A stretch of DNA of 21,952 nucleotides from DASVVT01 sp036386415 (GTDB lineage: Bacteria > Acidobacteriota > Blastocatellia > Pyrinomonadales > Pyrinomonadaceae): positions 1 to 21,952 of the forward strand of contig DASVVT010000047.1 of assembly GCA_036386415.1 (NCBI GenBank). The letters run 5' to 3'. The translations under genes and the position numbers were made by a program. Below, piece by piece: positions 7,883 to 15,170 of the stretch. The notes under the pieces are model-generated. The model made no database searches. It was not told where the DNA came from and saw nothing but the letters and a program-made list of their open reading frames with translations. How positions within the stretch are numbered: the stretch's first letter is position 1; every line of letters starts with the position of its first letter.

Positions 7883-9625
7883 ATGACCGTTTCAGTGAAC
7901 TCCCGCAAACAGCAGCACGCTCCCGACCTGAGTGATTTTCGCAGGCGTTATCCGCTCACGGTGGCTAGTTTCGGCGCGCTCGCCAACCGCGAGGCGTGGC
8001 TCAAGCGTATCTGGGAGCTGGACGCACGCTGGCAGCACCAGATGACGCCCTGGGGCAGCCGCGAGATGGCGCAAAGCGAGGTAGTCGTGCGCGGCGCGCC
8101 ACCTTCGGGACTCCCCATCGAAGCCGAGTTTGAGATCATCTACGCGGGCGGCGTTTTGGGCTTGCTCCATGCTTCCGTGATGGCCTCCCGCTACAACCGG
8201 CGCGTGATGGTCTTCGACGCAAACTCGGTCGGCAAGACTGATCGCGACTGGAATATTTCAGATGAAGAACTGGGCGAGCTTGAGCGCGCAGGGCTCTTTA
8301 GCCGGGAGGAGATCGAAAGCGCGATTATCAATCGCTACCGTTCGGGCTTCGTCAAATTCCACGATTACGGATCGCGCGTCAAGACGCCGCCTCTCTGGAT
8401 GGGAGGCGTGCTCGACGTGGCGCTTGATGCAGATAAGCTGCTGGGGCTGGCTGCTGCTCGCATGGAGCGTGCCTCCGGGGGCGAAGCCCGGGCAGCGCTG
8501 ATGGATGGCCTGCGCTTCGTGCGCTGCTACGTCCAGCCCGCGCGCGTCGTCGTCGAAGTTGAAGAGACGCGCACCCGTAGACGACGCCTCTTCGCGGCAC
8601 GCCTGTTCGTCGATGCGACGGGAATGAACTCTTCTGCGCTCGCGCGCCAGTTAAATGGTGGCCGCAATGTGACGCACGTCTCTCCGACCGTCGGGACGGT
8701 GGCGCGTGGTTTCACGCGCGGCGCAGAGCCGGACACGGTTGATTTCAGCGTCGGCGAGATTCTGGTGAGCAACGAAGACGCGCGCGATCATCGCCAGCTC
8801 ATCTGGGAAGGCTTTGCCGGACGCGAGCGGCGCGACGAGTACACGACCTATCTCTTCTTTTACGACGCCGTGGATTCGCCCGCCGATAAATCCCTGCTCG
8901 CGCTCTTTGAAAGATATTTCGAGGCGCTCCCAGGCTACAAGCGTACGGGCGCGCAGTGGCGCGTCGTCAAACCCGTCTTCGGCTACATACCGAGCTTTCA
9001 GCATCACGGGTTGGTTGGTCGGCGCTGCACGGCAGAGGATCGCGTGCTGTTGATCGGCGATGCGACGGGGCTTTCGACGCCGCTCACCTTCTGTAACTTC
9101 GGCGCACATGTGCGCCACCTACAGCGGCTAACACACCTCGTAGATTTGGCGCTCGAAGCAGACCTCATGGACGCCGCTTCGCTCTCGGAGATTAACGCGC
9201 ACGAGCCGCGCGTCGCGCAGATGGCGAGCCTCGCAGAATTCCTGCGTCCGACGCCGAAGAGCACCCCTTCCGCCGTCAATGAAACGCTCAACGCCGTGAT
9301 GGCCGCCCTCCACAGTTTGGACGACCGCGTGCGCCGCGATTTCTTTCAGGATCGGATGACCTTCGGCGCGCTCAAGAATCTACTGAGCCGCACCATACAG
9401 CTCTACCCGCGCATCCTTCAACGTGTGCGTGAGCATCTGGGCGCACGCGGTACGTTCTGGTGGTTGGCTAACATCGCCGAAGTCAGCCTTCATGAACGGC
9501 GCGGCGCAGCGCGGCGCACGTCCTTGCCGGACGATGGCGCGCCGGATGAGGATGCGGCGCGCGAGTTTGCCCGCCAACTCGCACTCTATAAAAAAGATCA
9601 GCATGATGCGAACGGTCAGCATTGA
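7883..9625 (+). CDS. FAD-dependent oxidoreductase, lycopene cyclase/halogenase-like fold, function unknown
   Basis: A 580-aa cytosolic flavoprotein of the PHBH/geranylgeranyl-reductase type. The expected Rossmann motif appears as AGGVLGLLHA (88-97), departing from GxGxxG. A strand-end acid FDAN follows at 111-114; DATG is at 244-247 and the FAD-binding GDATG at 392-396, then NFGAHVRHL. No WxWxIP halogenase motif is seen. Residues after 430 form a helical tail without a motif I know. The start is uncertain: the frame is open back to 7685, but that stretch lies in the AGGGATG palindrome and does not look like protein. The ATG at 7883 begins a soluble N-terminus; an ATG at 7808 is also possible. 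None has a good ribosome site. Substrate unknown; it faces the SDPP-peptide genes convergently. Confidence 0.82.
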   Translation: MTVSVNSRKQQHAPDLSDFRRRYPLTVASFGALANREAWLKRIWELDARWQHQMTPWGSREMAQSEVVVRGAPPSGLPIEAEFEIIYAGGVLGLLHASVMASRYNRRVMVFDANSVGKTDRDWNISDEELGELERAGLFSREEIESAIINRYRSGFVKFHDYGSRVKTPPLWMGGVLDVALDADKLLGLAAARMERASGGEARAALMDGLRFVRCYVQPARVVVEVEETRTRRRRLFAARLFVDATGMNSSALARQLNGGRNVTHVSPTVGTVARGFTRGAEPDTVDFSVGEILVSNEDARDHRQLIWEGFAGRERRDEYTTYLFFYDAVDSPADKSLLALFERYFEALPGYKRTGAQWRVVKPVFGYIPSFQHHGLVGRRCTAEDRVLLIGDATGLSTPLTFCNFGAHVRHLQRLTHLVDLALEADLMDAASLSEINAHEPRVAQMASLAEFLRPTPKSTPSAVNETLNAVMAALHSLDDRVRRDFFQDRMTFGALKNLLSRTIQLYPRILQRVREHLGARGTFWWLANIAEVSLHERRGAARRTSLPDDGAPDEDAAREFARQLALYKKDQHDANGQH

Positions 9626-9687
9626 CCATCGGCATCATGCTGTGCATAACCTCTCCATAATCTCTTATAGAGTCTTGGCGGCCACTC

Positions 9688-9963
9688 TTAAAGAGCATTA
9701 GTTACAGAAACTGCTCTCATACATGTTCCGTGGGGCCTGACTCTACGGGCATTCTTACTATCAGCCGCCACCGCCACCGCCTCCGCCGGAAGGCGGGTCG
9801 CTAGGTGCAGTAAAGCCGCCTCCGCCTCCCCACCACCAGATGGTGGGTCGCTAAGACGATTGATACCACCGCCGCCTCCCCCGCCGCCTGATGGCGGGTC
9901 ACTTGGAGCACTAAGGGACAGAGCAAGAAGTAGAGCCGCGATAGCAGCTAAAATCTGAGACAT
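9688..9963 (-). CDS. SDPP-glycine repeat peptide with signal peptide, apparent frameshift (P1)
   Basis: A small exported glycine-rich peptide I do not recognise. The start at 9963 is firm: AGGAGGTGA (9969-9977), a full anti-Shine-Dalgarno match, sits 8 nt upstream. Residues 1-18 (MSQILAAIAALLLALSLS) look like a Sec signal peptide. Two units follow, SDPPSGGGGGGGG and SDPPSGGG. The frame then turns into unrelated EAEAALLHLATR and runs on to 9688. Adding one G in the GGGG run at 9828-9831 (minus-strand reading) restores GGGGFTAPSDPPSGGG and a stop at 9761-9763, giving about 67 aa with three units. The same GGGGFTA-SDPP junction occurs in the neighbouring P2, so the restored reading is very likely ancestral. 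Options are real mutation, assembly error in a G-run, or programmed slippage. Confidence 0.7.
   Translation of the reverse strand: MSQILAAIAALLLALSLSAPSDPPSGGGGGGGGINRLSDPPSGGGEAEAALLHLATRLPAEAVAVAADSKNARRVRPHGTCMRAVSVTNAL
9692..9717. terminator. Possible hairpin between convergent genes
   Basis: AGAGCA (9692-9697) pairs with TGCTCT (9712-9717), with an inner GTT/AAC pair. It lies between the oxidoreductase stop and the glycine-rich peptide gene. The stem is short and lacks a T-run, so this is weak. Confidence 0.3.
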
Positions 9964-9968
9964 ACGCT

Positions 9969-9977
9969 TCACCTCCT
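9969..9977 (-). promoter_or_regulatory. Perfect Shine-Dalgarno of P1
   Basis: Minus-strand AGGAGGTGA with 8 nt between AGGAGG and the ATG. It is the strongest ribosome site in the window and argues that this tiny gene is, or recently was, highly translated. Confidence 0.8.
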
Positions 9978-10336
9978 CTATGTAATGAATCAAGGTTTAG
10001 CGAGGGTGTTGACAGACTTCTATACCCTATTGACGAGACTATGAGGTTAGGAAAGCAGAGCGCGATAGATGTTGACGCTTACATTGTGACTGTCTGCGCA
10101 ACAAAGGCACGCGTCGAACAGAGTGTGAAGGCTGTTCTCCTCTTATGCCCATCATGCGCAAGGGCCGCTCACGTTATCATTTAATGTTCTTAGGTGAGAA
10201 CGTCTTGATATGGGAGCGTGCGCCTATACTACTCCTTAACTTTTCCTTGTCAAGAAGTAATATAGGCGCACGTTAATAACCCCGGCATCGGAAACGCTAC
10301 TGGCGCTGGCGATACATCGGGATTAATCTTGAGTTA
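9978..10336. other. Gene-free stretch between the two SDPP peptide genes
   Basis: I find no convincing gene here on either strand. It holds a -35-like TTGACA on the + strand (10009-10014) without a matching -10, a small hairpin GAACAG (10116-10121)/CTGTTC (10132-10137), a 5-bp palindrome GTTCT/AGAAC around 10187-10202, and the large inverted repeat described separately. Promoter and leader of P1 should be within it. Confidence 0.5.
10217..10272. repeat. 17-bp inverted repeat between peptide genes
   Basis: CGTGCGCCTATACTACT (10217-10233) faces AGTAATATAGGCGCACG (10256-10272). The arms pair with one mismatch (a G-T wobble in one RNA strand) around a 22-nt spacer. It has no 7-bp periodicity, so it differs from the other palindromes. 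It could be a terminator for the kinase-P2 transcript, a protein-binding palindrome or a miniature element end. No target-site duplication is evident. Confidence 0.75.
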
Positions 10337-10552
10337 TTATGCGTTACCGCCGCCACCGCTGCCGCCGCCTGTGGTGGGCGGGTCACTAAGCGCAGTGAAG
10401 CCGCCGCCACCGCTGCCACCACCCGTCGTCGGGGGATCGCTGTAGGCCTCTACATCGTCTTGGGAGACTGAACCAGTGGCATCTGGCGGCGTGGTCGTAT
10501 CGTCTGTGGGCTGATCGCTTGTGGTTTGGTCTTTCGTTGTATCCTCAGGCAT
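10337..10552 (-). CDS. Small acidic SDPP-glycine repeat peptide (P2)
   Basis: A 71-aa peptide I do not recognise. Residues 1-37 are polar, acidic and Thr-rich (begins MPEDTTKDQTTSDQ), with no signal peptide. The second half is two near-identical units of SDPPTTGGGSGGGG separated by FTAL and ended by NA. This leader-plus-repetitive-core layout recalls peptide precursors that are modified or displayed, but no modifying enzyme of a known class is next to it. It starts 25 nt after the stop of the kinase gene, with AAGGAG 8 nt before its ATG, so it is almost certainly co-transcribed with the kinase. The Thr/Ser-rich leader could be a kinase substrate; that is inference. The P1 peptide nearby shares the repeat but has an export signal instead of this leader. 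Confidence 0.78.
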   Translation of the reverse strand: MPEDTTKDQTTSDQPTDDTTTPPDATGSVSQDDVEAYSDPPTTGGGSGGGGFTALSDPPTTGGGSGGGGNA

Positions 10553-10577
10553 GTTCGTTTCTCCTTTTTATTAGTGA

Positions 10578-13500
10578 TTAATCCTGCGTGTCGGCGGCGA
10601 ATACCCCGCCAAGTTCTTTGTACGAGAACTGAATATCAGGCCGAGCGATATATGTGTTGAACGTCTCTGCCCCCCATTTTTGCCGAAGATCAGAGAGAAG
10701 GTTGGCGGCGCGCGACAGTTGCGTCTGCGCGGCAGCTTCATTAGCCTGGCGGCGACTCGCGCGAGCCGCCAAGACCCATGCGCGCCATTCCGATTCTTGC
10801 TGTCCCGCGCTGGCGAACCTTTCCTGCGCTCGCACCGCGTTCTCTAACGCGCCCGGCGCATCGCCAGTCTCAAGAGCAACCTCGGCCATTGCAAGCAATG
10901 TTCTTGAGAACAGCGCGGCATCGCCCGCGCGCTCAGCCAGCGCAACCGCCTGCTCGGATAATGACGTTGCTTCGCGCTTTGCGCCGGACAGAGACCGCGC
11001 CAATGCCAGCACATACTTCGCTCTGACCGCGACGCTTGTGTACTGTGTGCCCGCAACATTAAGCGCCTGCTTGGCTTTAGCTTCAGCCTCCTGAAGGTGG
11101 CGCTCGCTGAGAGACATCTCGGCATAGCTCAAATCTATCTCCGCCAAGAGCGGTTTGTAATCACTGCCGGGCTGGCTGGCGATGTCTGACGCTTGGCCGA
11201 GCGCCTCGCCTGCCTCTTTGTAACGACCCAGTCGCCACAATATGTTGCCACGATTGTGCAGGTTATAGGCCGAGTTCAGTTTGTCGCCAAGCGCTCTGTT
11301 AATAGCGTAGCTCTCGTCATACTGCGTCAGGGCTTCCGTGTAACGCTCCTGCTCGACAAGAACCGAGCCAATTTCACCATATGAGAAAGCGATCTGTGAT
11401 TGATCTCCGCCCTGTCTCGCAAGTTCGAGCTTCTGCTGGAACGCTTGTAACGCCGCCTCGTAATTTCCCCTTTGTCGGTTGGCGCGTCCGGTCAGTGATA
11501 GGGCAATCGAAATATATCTACGGTAATTTCCCTGTTTAAAGAAGGCTAAAGCTTGTTCGACAAGAGGTAGCCCCTCGTCCGTGCGAAGCTGTTGTATGTA
11601 GACGCTTCCCAGATTTAAGAGGCTTATCGCTTCACGCAGCCGCGCCTTATTCCGCCGCGCGAATTCCAGCGCTTGCTTGAAATACTTCTCCGCCTCAGTG
11701 TAGTCGCCGCGTGTCACAAACACTCGGCCAAGATCGAGCAGACCGCCGATGGCAAGGTTTTCAAGGCCACGCTGCTGAGCGAACTCTATAGCCTCGCTTG
11801 CATACTCTTGTGCCTTCGCCATTGTGCCTTCGGCCAGGGATATGCGGCTCAGATCCAATAAGGCGTTAATCTGCTGCCACTCGTTGCCAGTCGCGCGTGC
11901 CATGTCGAGCGCCTGCTGAAACTGCGCTTTTGCCTCTGCTAACTTGCCAATATCTCTTAAAAGCAACCCGCGCTGGTAGAGCACTTCCGTGCGTCCCTCG
12001 ACACTGCTCAGGGATTGATAGAGTGTCTCAGCCCGATCAAGCATGGCGGTCGCTTTCGCCGTGTCCTGCATGCGGCTGTAGAGAATCGCCAGGCGCAGAA
12101 AGCCGGTCACGTACTGTGGATCGCGCTTGGTCGCCTCTATGTAGTTCTCTATAGCCTTATCCGCCTGCTCGTTCTTTTCAAACGCGCGCCCCAGATCGAC
12201 GTACGTGAATGGCTGATCGGGCATGAGACGGGCGACTTCACCGTAGGCTTGGACGGCGCGTGGGAAGTCGCGCGAGATGGTCGCCGTGATGGCTTCGAGG
12301 TACAACGCTTCTATGCGCGGCAGCACAGAACGCTCCGGGACGAGCGCCGTGACGCGCAACAACTCGTCCTTGGCCTTGTCCGTATAATCCAGCTCAGCCC
12401 ACGCTTCAGCCAGGCGCGCGTGCGCCATAGCAAACTTATCGTCGGCTTCGACGGCTCGCTCCAAAGCCTTGCTCGCCTGGTGATAAGCGCCGTCGCGCAG
12501 AGCATTCGTGCCCGTATCGTACCAGCGCCGTGCCTCATCCGATGGCTGGTGCGGGACGGGACGCCAGAGATGTATCAGTCCCCAGATCGCGATCCCCGTG
12601 AGGGTGAGCACGAGGAGCAGAGAGAAGATGGAGAGGCGTGGCCGTCGCAGCGAGTCCGTGATGGTCGTCAGCGCGCTGGCGCGCATCTGTACGGACGGCG
12701 ACGTGGCTCGCTTGACGGGGCTCTTATCATCCGCGAATGTCTCGCGCGCGGCGCGCAAATCCGAGGCCATCTCCTCCGCCGTTTGATAGCGCTCCTCAGG
12801 CTTCTTCTTGAGCGCCTTCATCGTGATGCGATCAAGCTCTGCCGTGACCTGCGGATTGATCGAAGAGGGCGGCGGCGGGTCGACGTGGATGACCTGCGCC
12901 CCGATCTCTATCACGCTCGCGCCGGCGAAGGCCGGACGCCCCGTGATCATCTCGTAAAGCAGAGCGCCGAGCGCGAAGAGGTCGCTGCGCCCGTCGACCG
13001 CCGTCCCCATGGCCTGCTCCGGCGACAGGTAGAGCGGCGTGCCGACGACGACGCCGCTGCGGGTCTGTGTGGCGAGCAGGGTGCGCGCATCCGGGCTCGT
13101 CTGGTACGTGCGCTCTTCGTGTATCTGCTTCGCCAGCCCGAAGTCGAGCACCTTCACCTTGCCACGCTCGTTTAAGATGACGTTTGACGGCTTGATGTCA
13201 CGATGCACGATGCCGCGCTCGTGCGCTTCGCCGAGGGCGTCCGCAATCGCTTCGACGATCTCAAGCGAGCGCGGGATCGTCAGCGCGCTCGCGTGCAGCT
13301 TGTCGCATAAGGTCTCTCCAATGACCAGCTCCATGACGATGAAAGGCTGGCCGTCACTCGTCTCGCCGTAGTCGTAGACGGCTGCGATGTGCGGGTGGCT
13401 GAGCATCGAGGCGGCGCGCGCTTCGCGCAAGAAGCGTGCGCGATAATGGTGATCCTTCGTCTCGGTGGCGAGAAATTTAATCGCGACGCGCCTGCCCAGA

Positions 13501-13589
13501 TGCGTGTCTTCGGCTGAGTAGACCATACCCATCGCGCCCTCACCGAGCATCTCCAGAACGCGATAATGAGAGACTGTTTGGCCGATCAT
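10578..13589 (-). CDS. Transmembrane Ser/Thr protein kinase with long TPR domain
   Basis: A 1003-aa PknB-type kinase. Kinase domain is at about 9-285: glycine loop GEGAMGMVY (16-24), catalytic lysine K38, helix-C E56, HRD at 129-131 followed by KPSN, DFG at 149-151, and GTPLYLSPE (183-191). All catalytic residues are present, so it should be active. A juxtamembrane linker leads to one membrane segment at 319-341. Residues 350 to about 985 are TPR repeats, with recurrent GNY.EAL, LG.VY and A..Y..AL patterns, predicted to be outside the cytoplasm in a single-pass topology. Such kinase-TPR receptors are common in Acidobacteriota; their ligands are mostly unknown. The small peptide P2 follows after 25 nt. 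A candidate promoter is at 13712-13740. No strong ribosome site is seen; AAGGG lies about 15 nt upstream of the ATG. Confidence 0.95.
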   Translation of the reverse strand: MIGQTVSHYRVLEMLGEGAMGMVYSAEDTHLGRRVAIKFLATETKDHHYRARFLREARAASMLSHPHIAAVYDYGETSDGQPFIVMELVIGETLCDKLHASALTIPRSLEIVEAIADALGEAHERGIVHRDIKPSNVILNERGKVKVLDFGLAKQIHEERTYQTSPDARTLLATQTRSGVVVGTPLYLSPEQAMGTAVDGRSDLFALGALLYEMITGRPAFAGASVIEIGAQVIHVDPPPPSSINPQVTAELDRITMKALKKKPEERYQTAEEMASDLRAARETFADDKSPVKRATSPSVQMRASALTTITDSLRRPRLSIFSLLLVLTLTGIAIWGLIHLWRPVPHQPSDEARRWYDTGTNALRDGAYHQASKALERAVEADDKFAMAHARLAEAWAELDYTDKAKDELLRVTALVPERSVLPRIEALYLEAITATISRDFPRAVQAYGEVARLMPDQPFTYVDLGRAFEKNEQADKAIENYIEATKRDPQYVTGFLRLAILYSRMQDTAKATAMLDRAETLYQSLSSVEGRTEVLYQRGLLLRDIGKLAEAKAQFQQALDMARATGNEWQQINALLDLSRISLAEGTMAKAQEYASEAIEFAQQRGLENLAIGGLLDLGRVFVTRGDYTEAEKYFKQALEFARRNKARLREAISLLNLGSVYIQQLRTDEGLPLVEQALAFFKQGNYRRYISIALSLTGRANRQRGNYEAALQAFQQKLELARQGGDQSQIAFSYGEIGSVLVEQERYTEALTQYDESYAINRALGDKLNSAYNLHNRGNILWRLGRYKEAGEALGQASDIASQPGSDYKPLLAEIDLSYAEMSLSERHLQEAEAKAKQALNVAGTQYTSVAVRAKYVLALARSLSGAKREATSLSEQAVALAERAGDAALFSRTLLAMAEVALETGDAPGALENAVRAQERFASAGQQESEWRAWVLAARASRRQANEAAAQTQLSRAANLLSDLRQKWGAETFNTYIARPDIQFSYKELGGVFAADTQD

Positions 13590-13711
13590 ATTCTCGGTTT
13601 ACCCTTCGATCCCGAAAAGACGAGGCAGAAGGAATGAAAATCTGCGCGGGCTGGCTGTCCACGAGCGGCTGAACAGACAGAGCTGCAAGAACGGAAATCC
13701 GGTGCGCGAGT

Positions 13712-13740
13712 ATTCTGCTCTAAAGCAGAGGCTATTTCAA
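13712..13740 (-). promoter_or_regulatory. Candidate sigma-70 promoter of the kinase operon
   Basis: Minus-strand TTGAAA (13735-13740, 5 of 6 to consensus), a 17-bp spacer, then CAGAAT (13712-13717, 4 of 6). A 6-bp hairpin TCTGCT (13714-13719)/AGCAGA (13724-13729) overlaps the -10 and spacer and might be an operator. The predicted leader is about 120 nt. Confidence 0.35.
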
Positions 13741-13788
13741 GGCAAAACTTGTGTGCCCCTTGCAAGGATACTTGCAAGACATCGACTA

Positions 13789-14060
13789 TCAAGACCCCGC
13801 GCTCTTCTCAGCCGCCCTTAAATCTTTGAGCAATCTATCAAATGCCGCCTCGAAGGAGTCATGATCCTTCCAATTCGAGAAGTCCGGGCTGAAATACCCG
13901 CGCACTTCCCGCGCCAAGTCCTCACCGGTGTCGGCATCGAAACACTCCCATTTGCGCAACGTCTCGTAGCTGACGAGCCGGATGGGAAAGAGCTTGCATC
14001 ACTTTTCTTCGACTTCAACTTTTCGAACTCGATAATTTTGAGATGTTCTTCATTTGCCAA
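13789..14060 (-). pseudogene. Remnant of a TIR-domain (pentapeptide/TIR-type) gene
   Basis: The minus strand holds two pieces in different frames. From the TTG at 14060 it reads MANEEHLKII, then EFEKLKSKKSD. One base out of frame, an open stretch from 13998 to the TGA at 13789-13791 reads LFPIRLVSYETLRKWECF, then DADTGEDLAREVRGYF and SPDFSNWKDHDSFEAAFDRL. The second piece closely resembles the C-terminal part of bacterial TIR domains as I remember them (LFPIRL...W..FDADTG...REIREYFIPDFSNWKDHDSYQ.AF.RL). The first ten residues resemble the start of pentapeptide-repeat/TIR proteins. The likely history is a large internal deletion plus a frameshift. Catalytic TIR residues are missing, so it is not functional. 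A TATAAT lies at 14068-14073, eight nt before the TTG. Alternative: a short real gene from the TTG at 13959 (56 aa). Confidence 0.6.
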
Positions 14061-14109
14061 GACCTACATTATAGCCTGCAATTTGGCTTGCGCTCTTTGC
14101 GAAATCTAG

Positions 14110-14359
14110 GGCATACTGACGCCGTTAGTTTCCTGCTCTCGCGCGTCAATGGTGATCGCGCCTGTCCGTGACCGTAAAGCGACCTGCGTTCGGCTGAGGA
14201 GAGAGTGAGGCAAGTTGTCAACCTGTTCGAAGCCGCTCTCGCTATTAGTTAGAGCACCGGGCGTGTCGCGTTTCGCCGAAAGAAGACGAAGGACCCCTTC
14301 CCTGCACATCTGCGATTCTCTGAGCCCGCGCTTCCTTTTCCTTAAAGGATCACAAAGAG
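14110..14359 (+). other. Gene-free leader region of the RRM gene
   Basis: About 250 bp without a convincing gene; a minus-strand open frame here has no recognisable features. It should carry the promoter and 5' leader of the RNA-binding protein. I see only a small TTTCG/CGAAA stem near 14269-14280 and a ribosome site AAAGGAT at 14344-14350. Cold-regulated RRM genes often have long leaders, but nothing here proves that. Confidence 0.35.
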
Positions 14360-14764
14360 ATGTCTACGAAACTTTATGTCGGTAATCTGTCTTTCCGTAC
14401 GACGAGCGACGACCTCCGAGAAGCCTTCTCAGTGGCGGGCACGGTCGAATCGGCTTCAGTCATTGAAGATCGCGAGACGGGGCGCTCGCGCGGCTTCGGC
14501 TTCGTCGAAATGGCGACGCCGGAAGAAGCGCAGGCGGCCATCGCACAGTTGAACGGGAAGGATTTGGGCGGTCGCAACCTGACGGTCAACGAGGCCAAGC
14601 CTAAGACTGATCGCGGCGGCGGCGGTGGCGGACGTGGCGGCTATGGCGGCGGTGGCGGCGGCGGACGCGGCGGTTACGGCGGCGGCGGTGGCGGTGGCCG
14701 TGATCGCGGCGACCGTGGCGGCGGTGGCGGCGGTGGCCGCAACGACCGCGAGCCACGTTGGTAA
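14360..14764 (+). CDS. RRM RNA-binding protein with glycine-rich tail
   Basis: A 134-aa single-RRM protein like the cold-inducible Rbp proteins of cyanobacteria and other bacteria, binding single-stranded RNA in the cytosol. RNP2 is LYVGNL (5-10) and RNP1 is RGFGFVEM (44-51), both with the key aromatics Y6, F46 and F48. The RRM ends near residue 82 (NLTVNEAKPK). The tail from about 86 is almost pure Gly with Arg and Tyr (GGYGGGGGGGRGG type, RGG-like) and ends NDREPRW. The underlying GGCGGCGGTGGC DNA (14613-14746) is repetitive and may vary in length. AAAGGA lies about 10 nt before the ATG. A strong hairpin follows the stop. Confidence 0.95.
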   Translation: MSTKLYVGNLSFRTTSDDLREAFSVAGTVESASVIEDRETGRSRGFGFVEMATPEEAQAAIAQLNGKDLGGRNLTVNEAKPKTDRGGGGGGRGGYGGGGGGGRGGYGGGGGGGRDRGDRGGGGGGGRNDREPRW

Positions 14765-14780
14765 GGAAAAAGTAGAAGGA

Positions 14781-14847
14781 AAAAGGCAAAAGCGGGGACA
14801 AAAGCGCTTTCAAATTAAAAGTGCTTTCAGCCTCGCTTTTGCCTTTT
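14781..14847 (+). terminator. Strong hairpin/terminator after the RRM gene
   Basis: AAAAGGCAAAAGCG (14781-14794) pairs perfectly over 14 bp with CGCTTTTGCCTTTT (14834-14847). A further AAAGCGCTTT palindrome lies inside. The 3' arm ends in a T-run, as in an intrinsic terminator. The arms again look like pairs of 7-mers (AAAAGGC, AAAAGCG), so it may belong to the same repeat class. Confidence 0.7.
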
Positions 14848-14885
14848 ATACCTGACAGCAGAATAAAAGAAGGCATGCGACGATC

Positions 14886-14938
14886 CACGAAGGAACACGA
14901 AACGACACGAACAGAGGTTTGTTTCGTGTCGCTTCGCG
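14886..14938. repeat. Inverted repeat, ACACGAA type
   Basis: CACGAAGGAACACGAAACG-type DNA (14886-14911) faces TTTCGTGTCGCTTCGCG (14922-14938). About 14 of 16 positions pair around a short GAGGTTTG-containing loop. The left arm repeats CACGAA three times at 7-10 bp spacing. Confidence 0.7.
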
Positions 14939-14982
14939 TTGCTTAGAGCGGATGTCATTAGCACGTATGGAAAAAACCTTAA

Positions 14983-15074
14983 ACGCAGAGGGCGCAAAGG
15001 AAGAACGCGCAAAGGACGCGAAGAAGAAGAACCTTTGCGCCCTCTGCGTCTCTTTCCTTCGCGCCCTCTGCGTT
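14983..15074. repeat. Inverted repeat, CGCAGAGGGCGCAAAG type
   Basis: ACGCAGAGGGCGCAAAGG (14983-15000) pairs perfectly over 18 bp with 15032-15049. A second right-hand copy with one change lies at 15056-15074. The A/G-rich centre contains GAAGAAGAAGAA. The unit recurs in the array at 18398-18491. It lies between the convergent RRM and M28 peptidase genes, about 100 bp after the peptidase stop. Confidence 0.85.
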
Positions 15075-15170
15075 GAAGGTGCTTCTTCTTTTCCTGACAC
15101 TCAATTGAAAATTGCTCTAGTGGATCGTTCCCGATCCTCTTTTGATTGTATCTTGGGATCACTTTGCCTT

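Noticed and set aside
10265..10445. Proline-rich + strand frame opposite P2
   Set aside because: Its PPPPLPPP character is just the complement of the glycine codons of P2, with no start or ribosome site.
12015..13175. 386-codon open frame on the + strand inside the kinase gene
   Set aside because: It is antisense to intact kinase and TPR coding sequence and reads as Arg-rich low-complexity protein, typical of shadows in GC-rich genes.
13586..13792. Minus-strand 68-codon frame just upstream of the kinase
   Set aside because: It has a TTG start without a ribosome site and no protein-like features, and overlaps the candidate promoter and leader.
14360..14764. Eukaryotic origin of the RRM-glycine-rich gene
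   Set aside because: Single-RRM glycine-rich proteins are common in bacteria, and the gene has a bacterial ribosome site and hairpin terminator.
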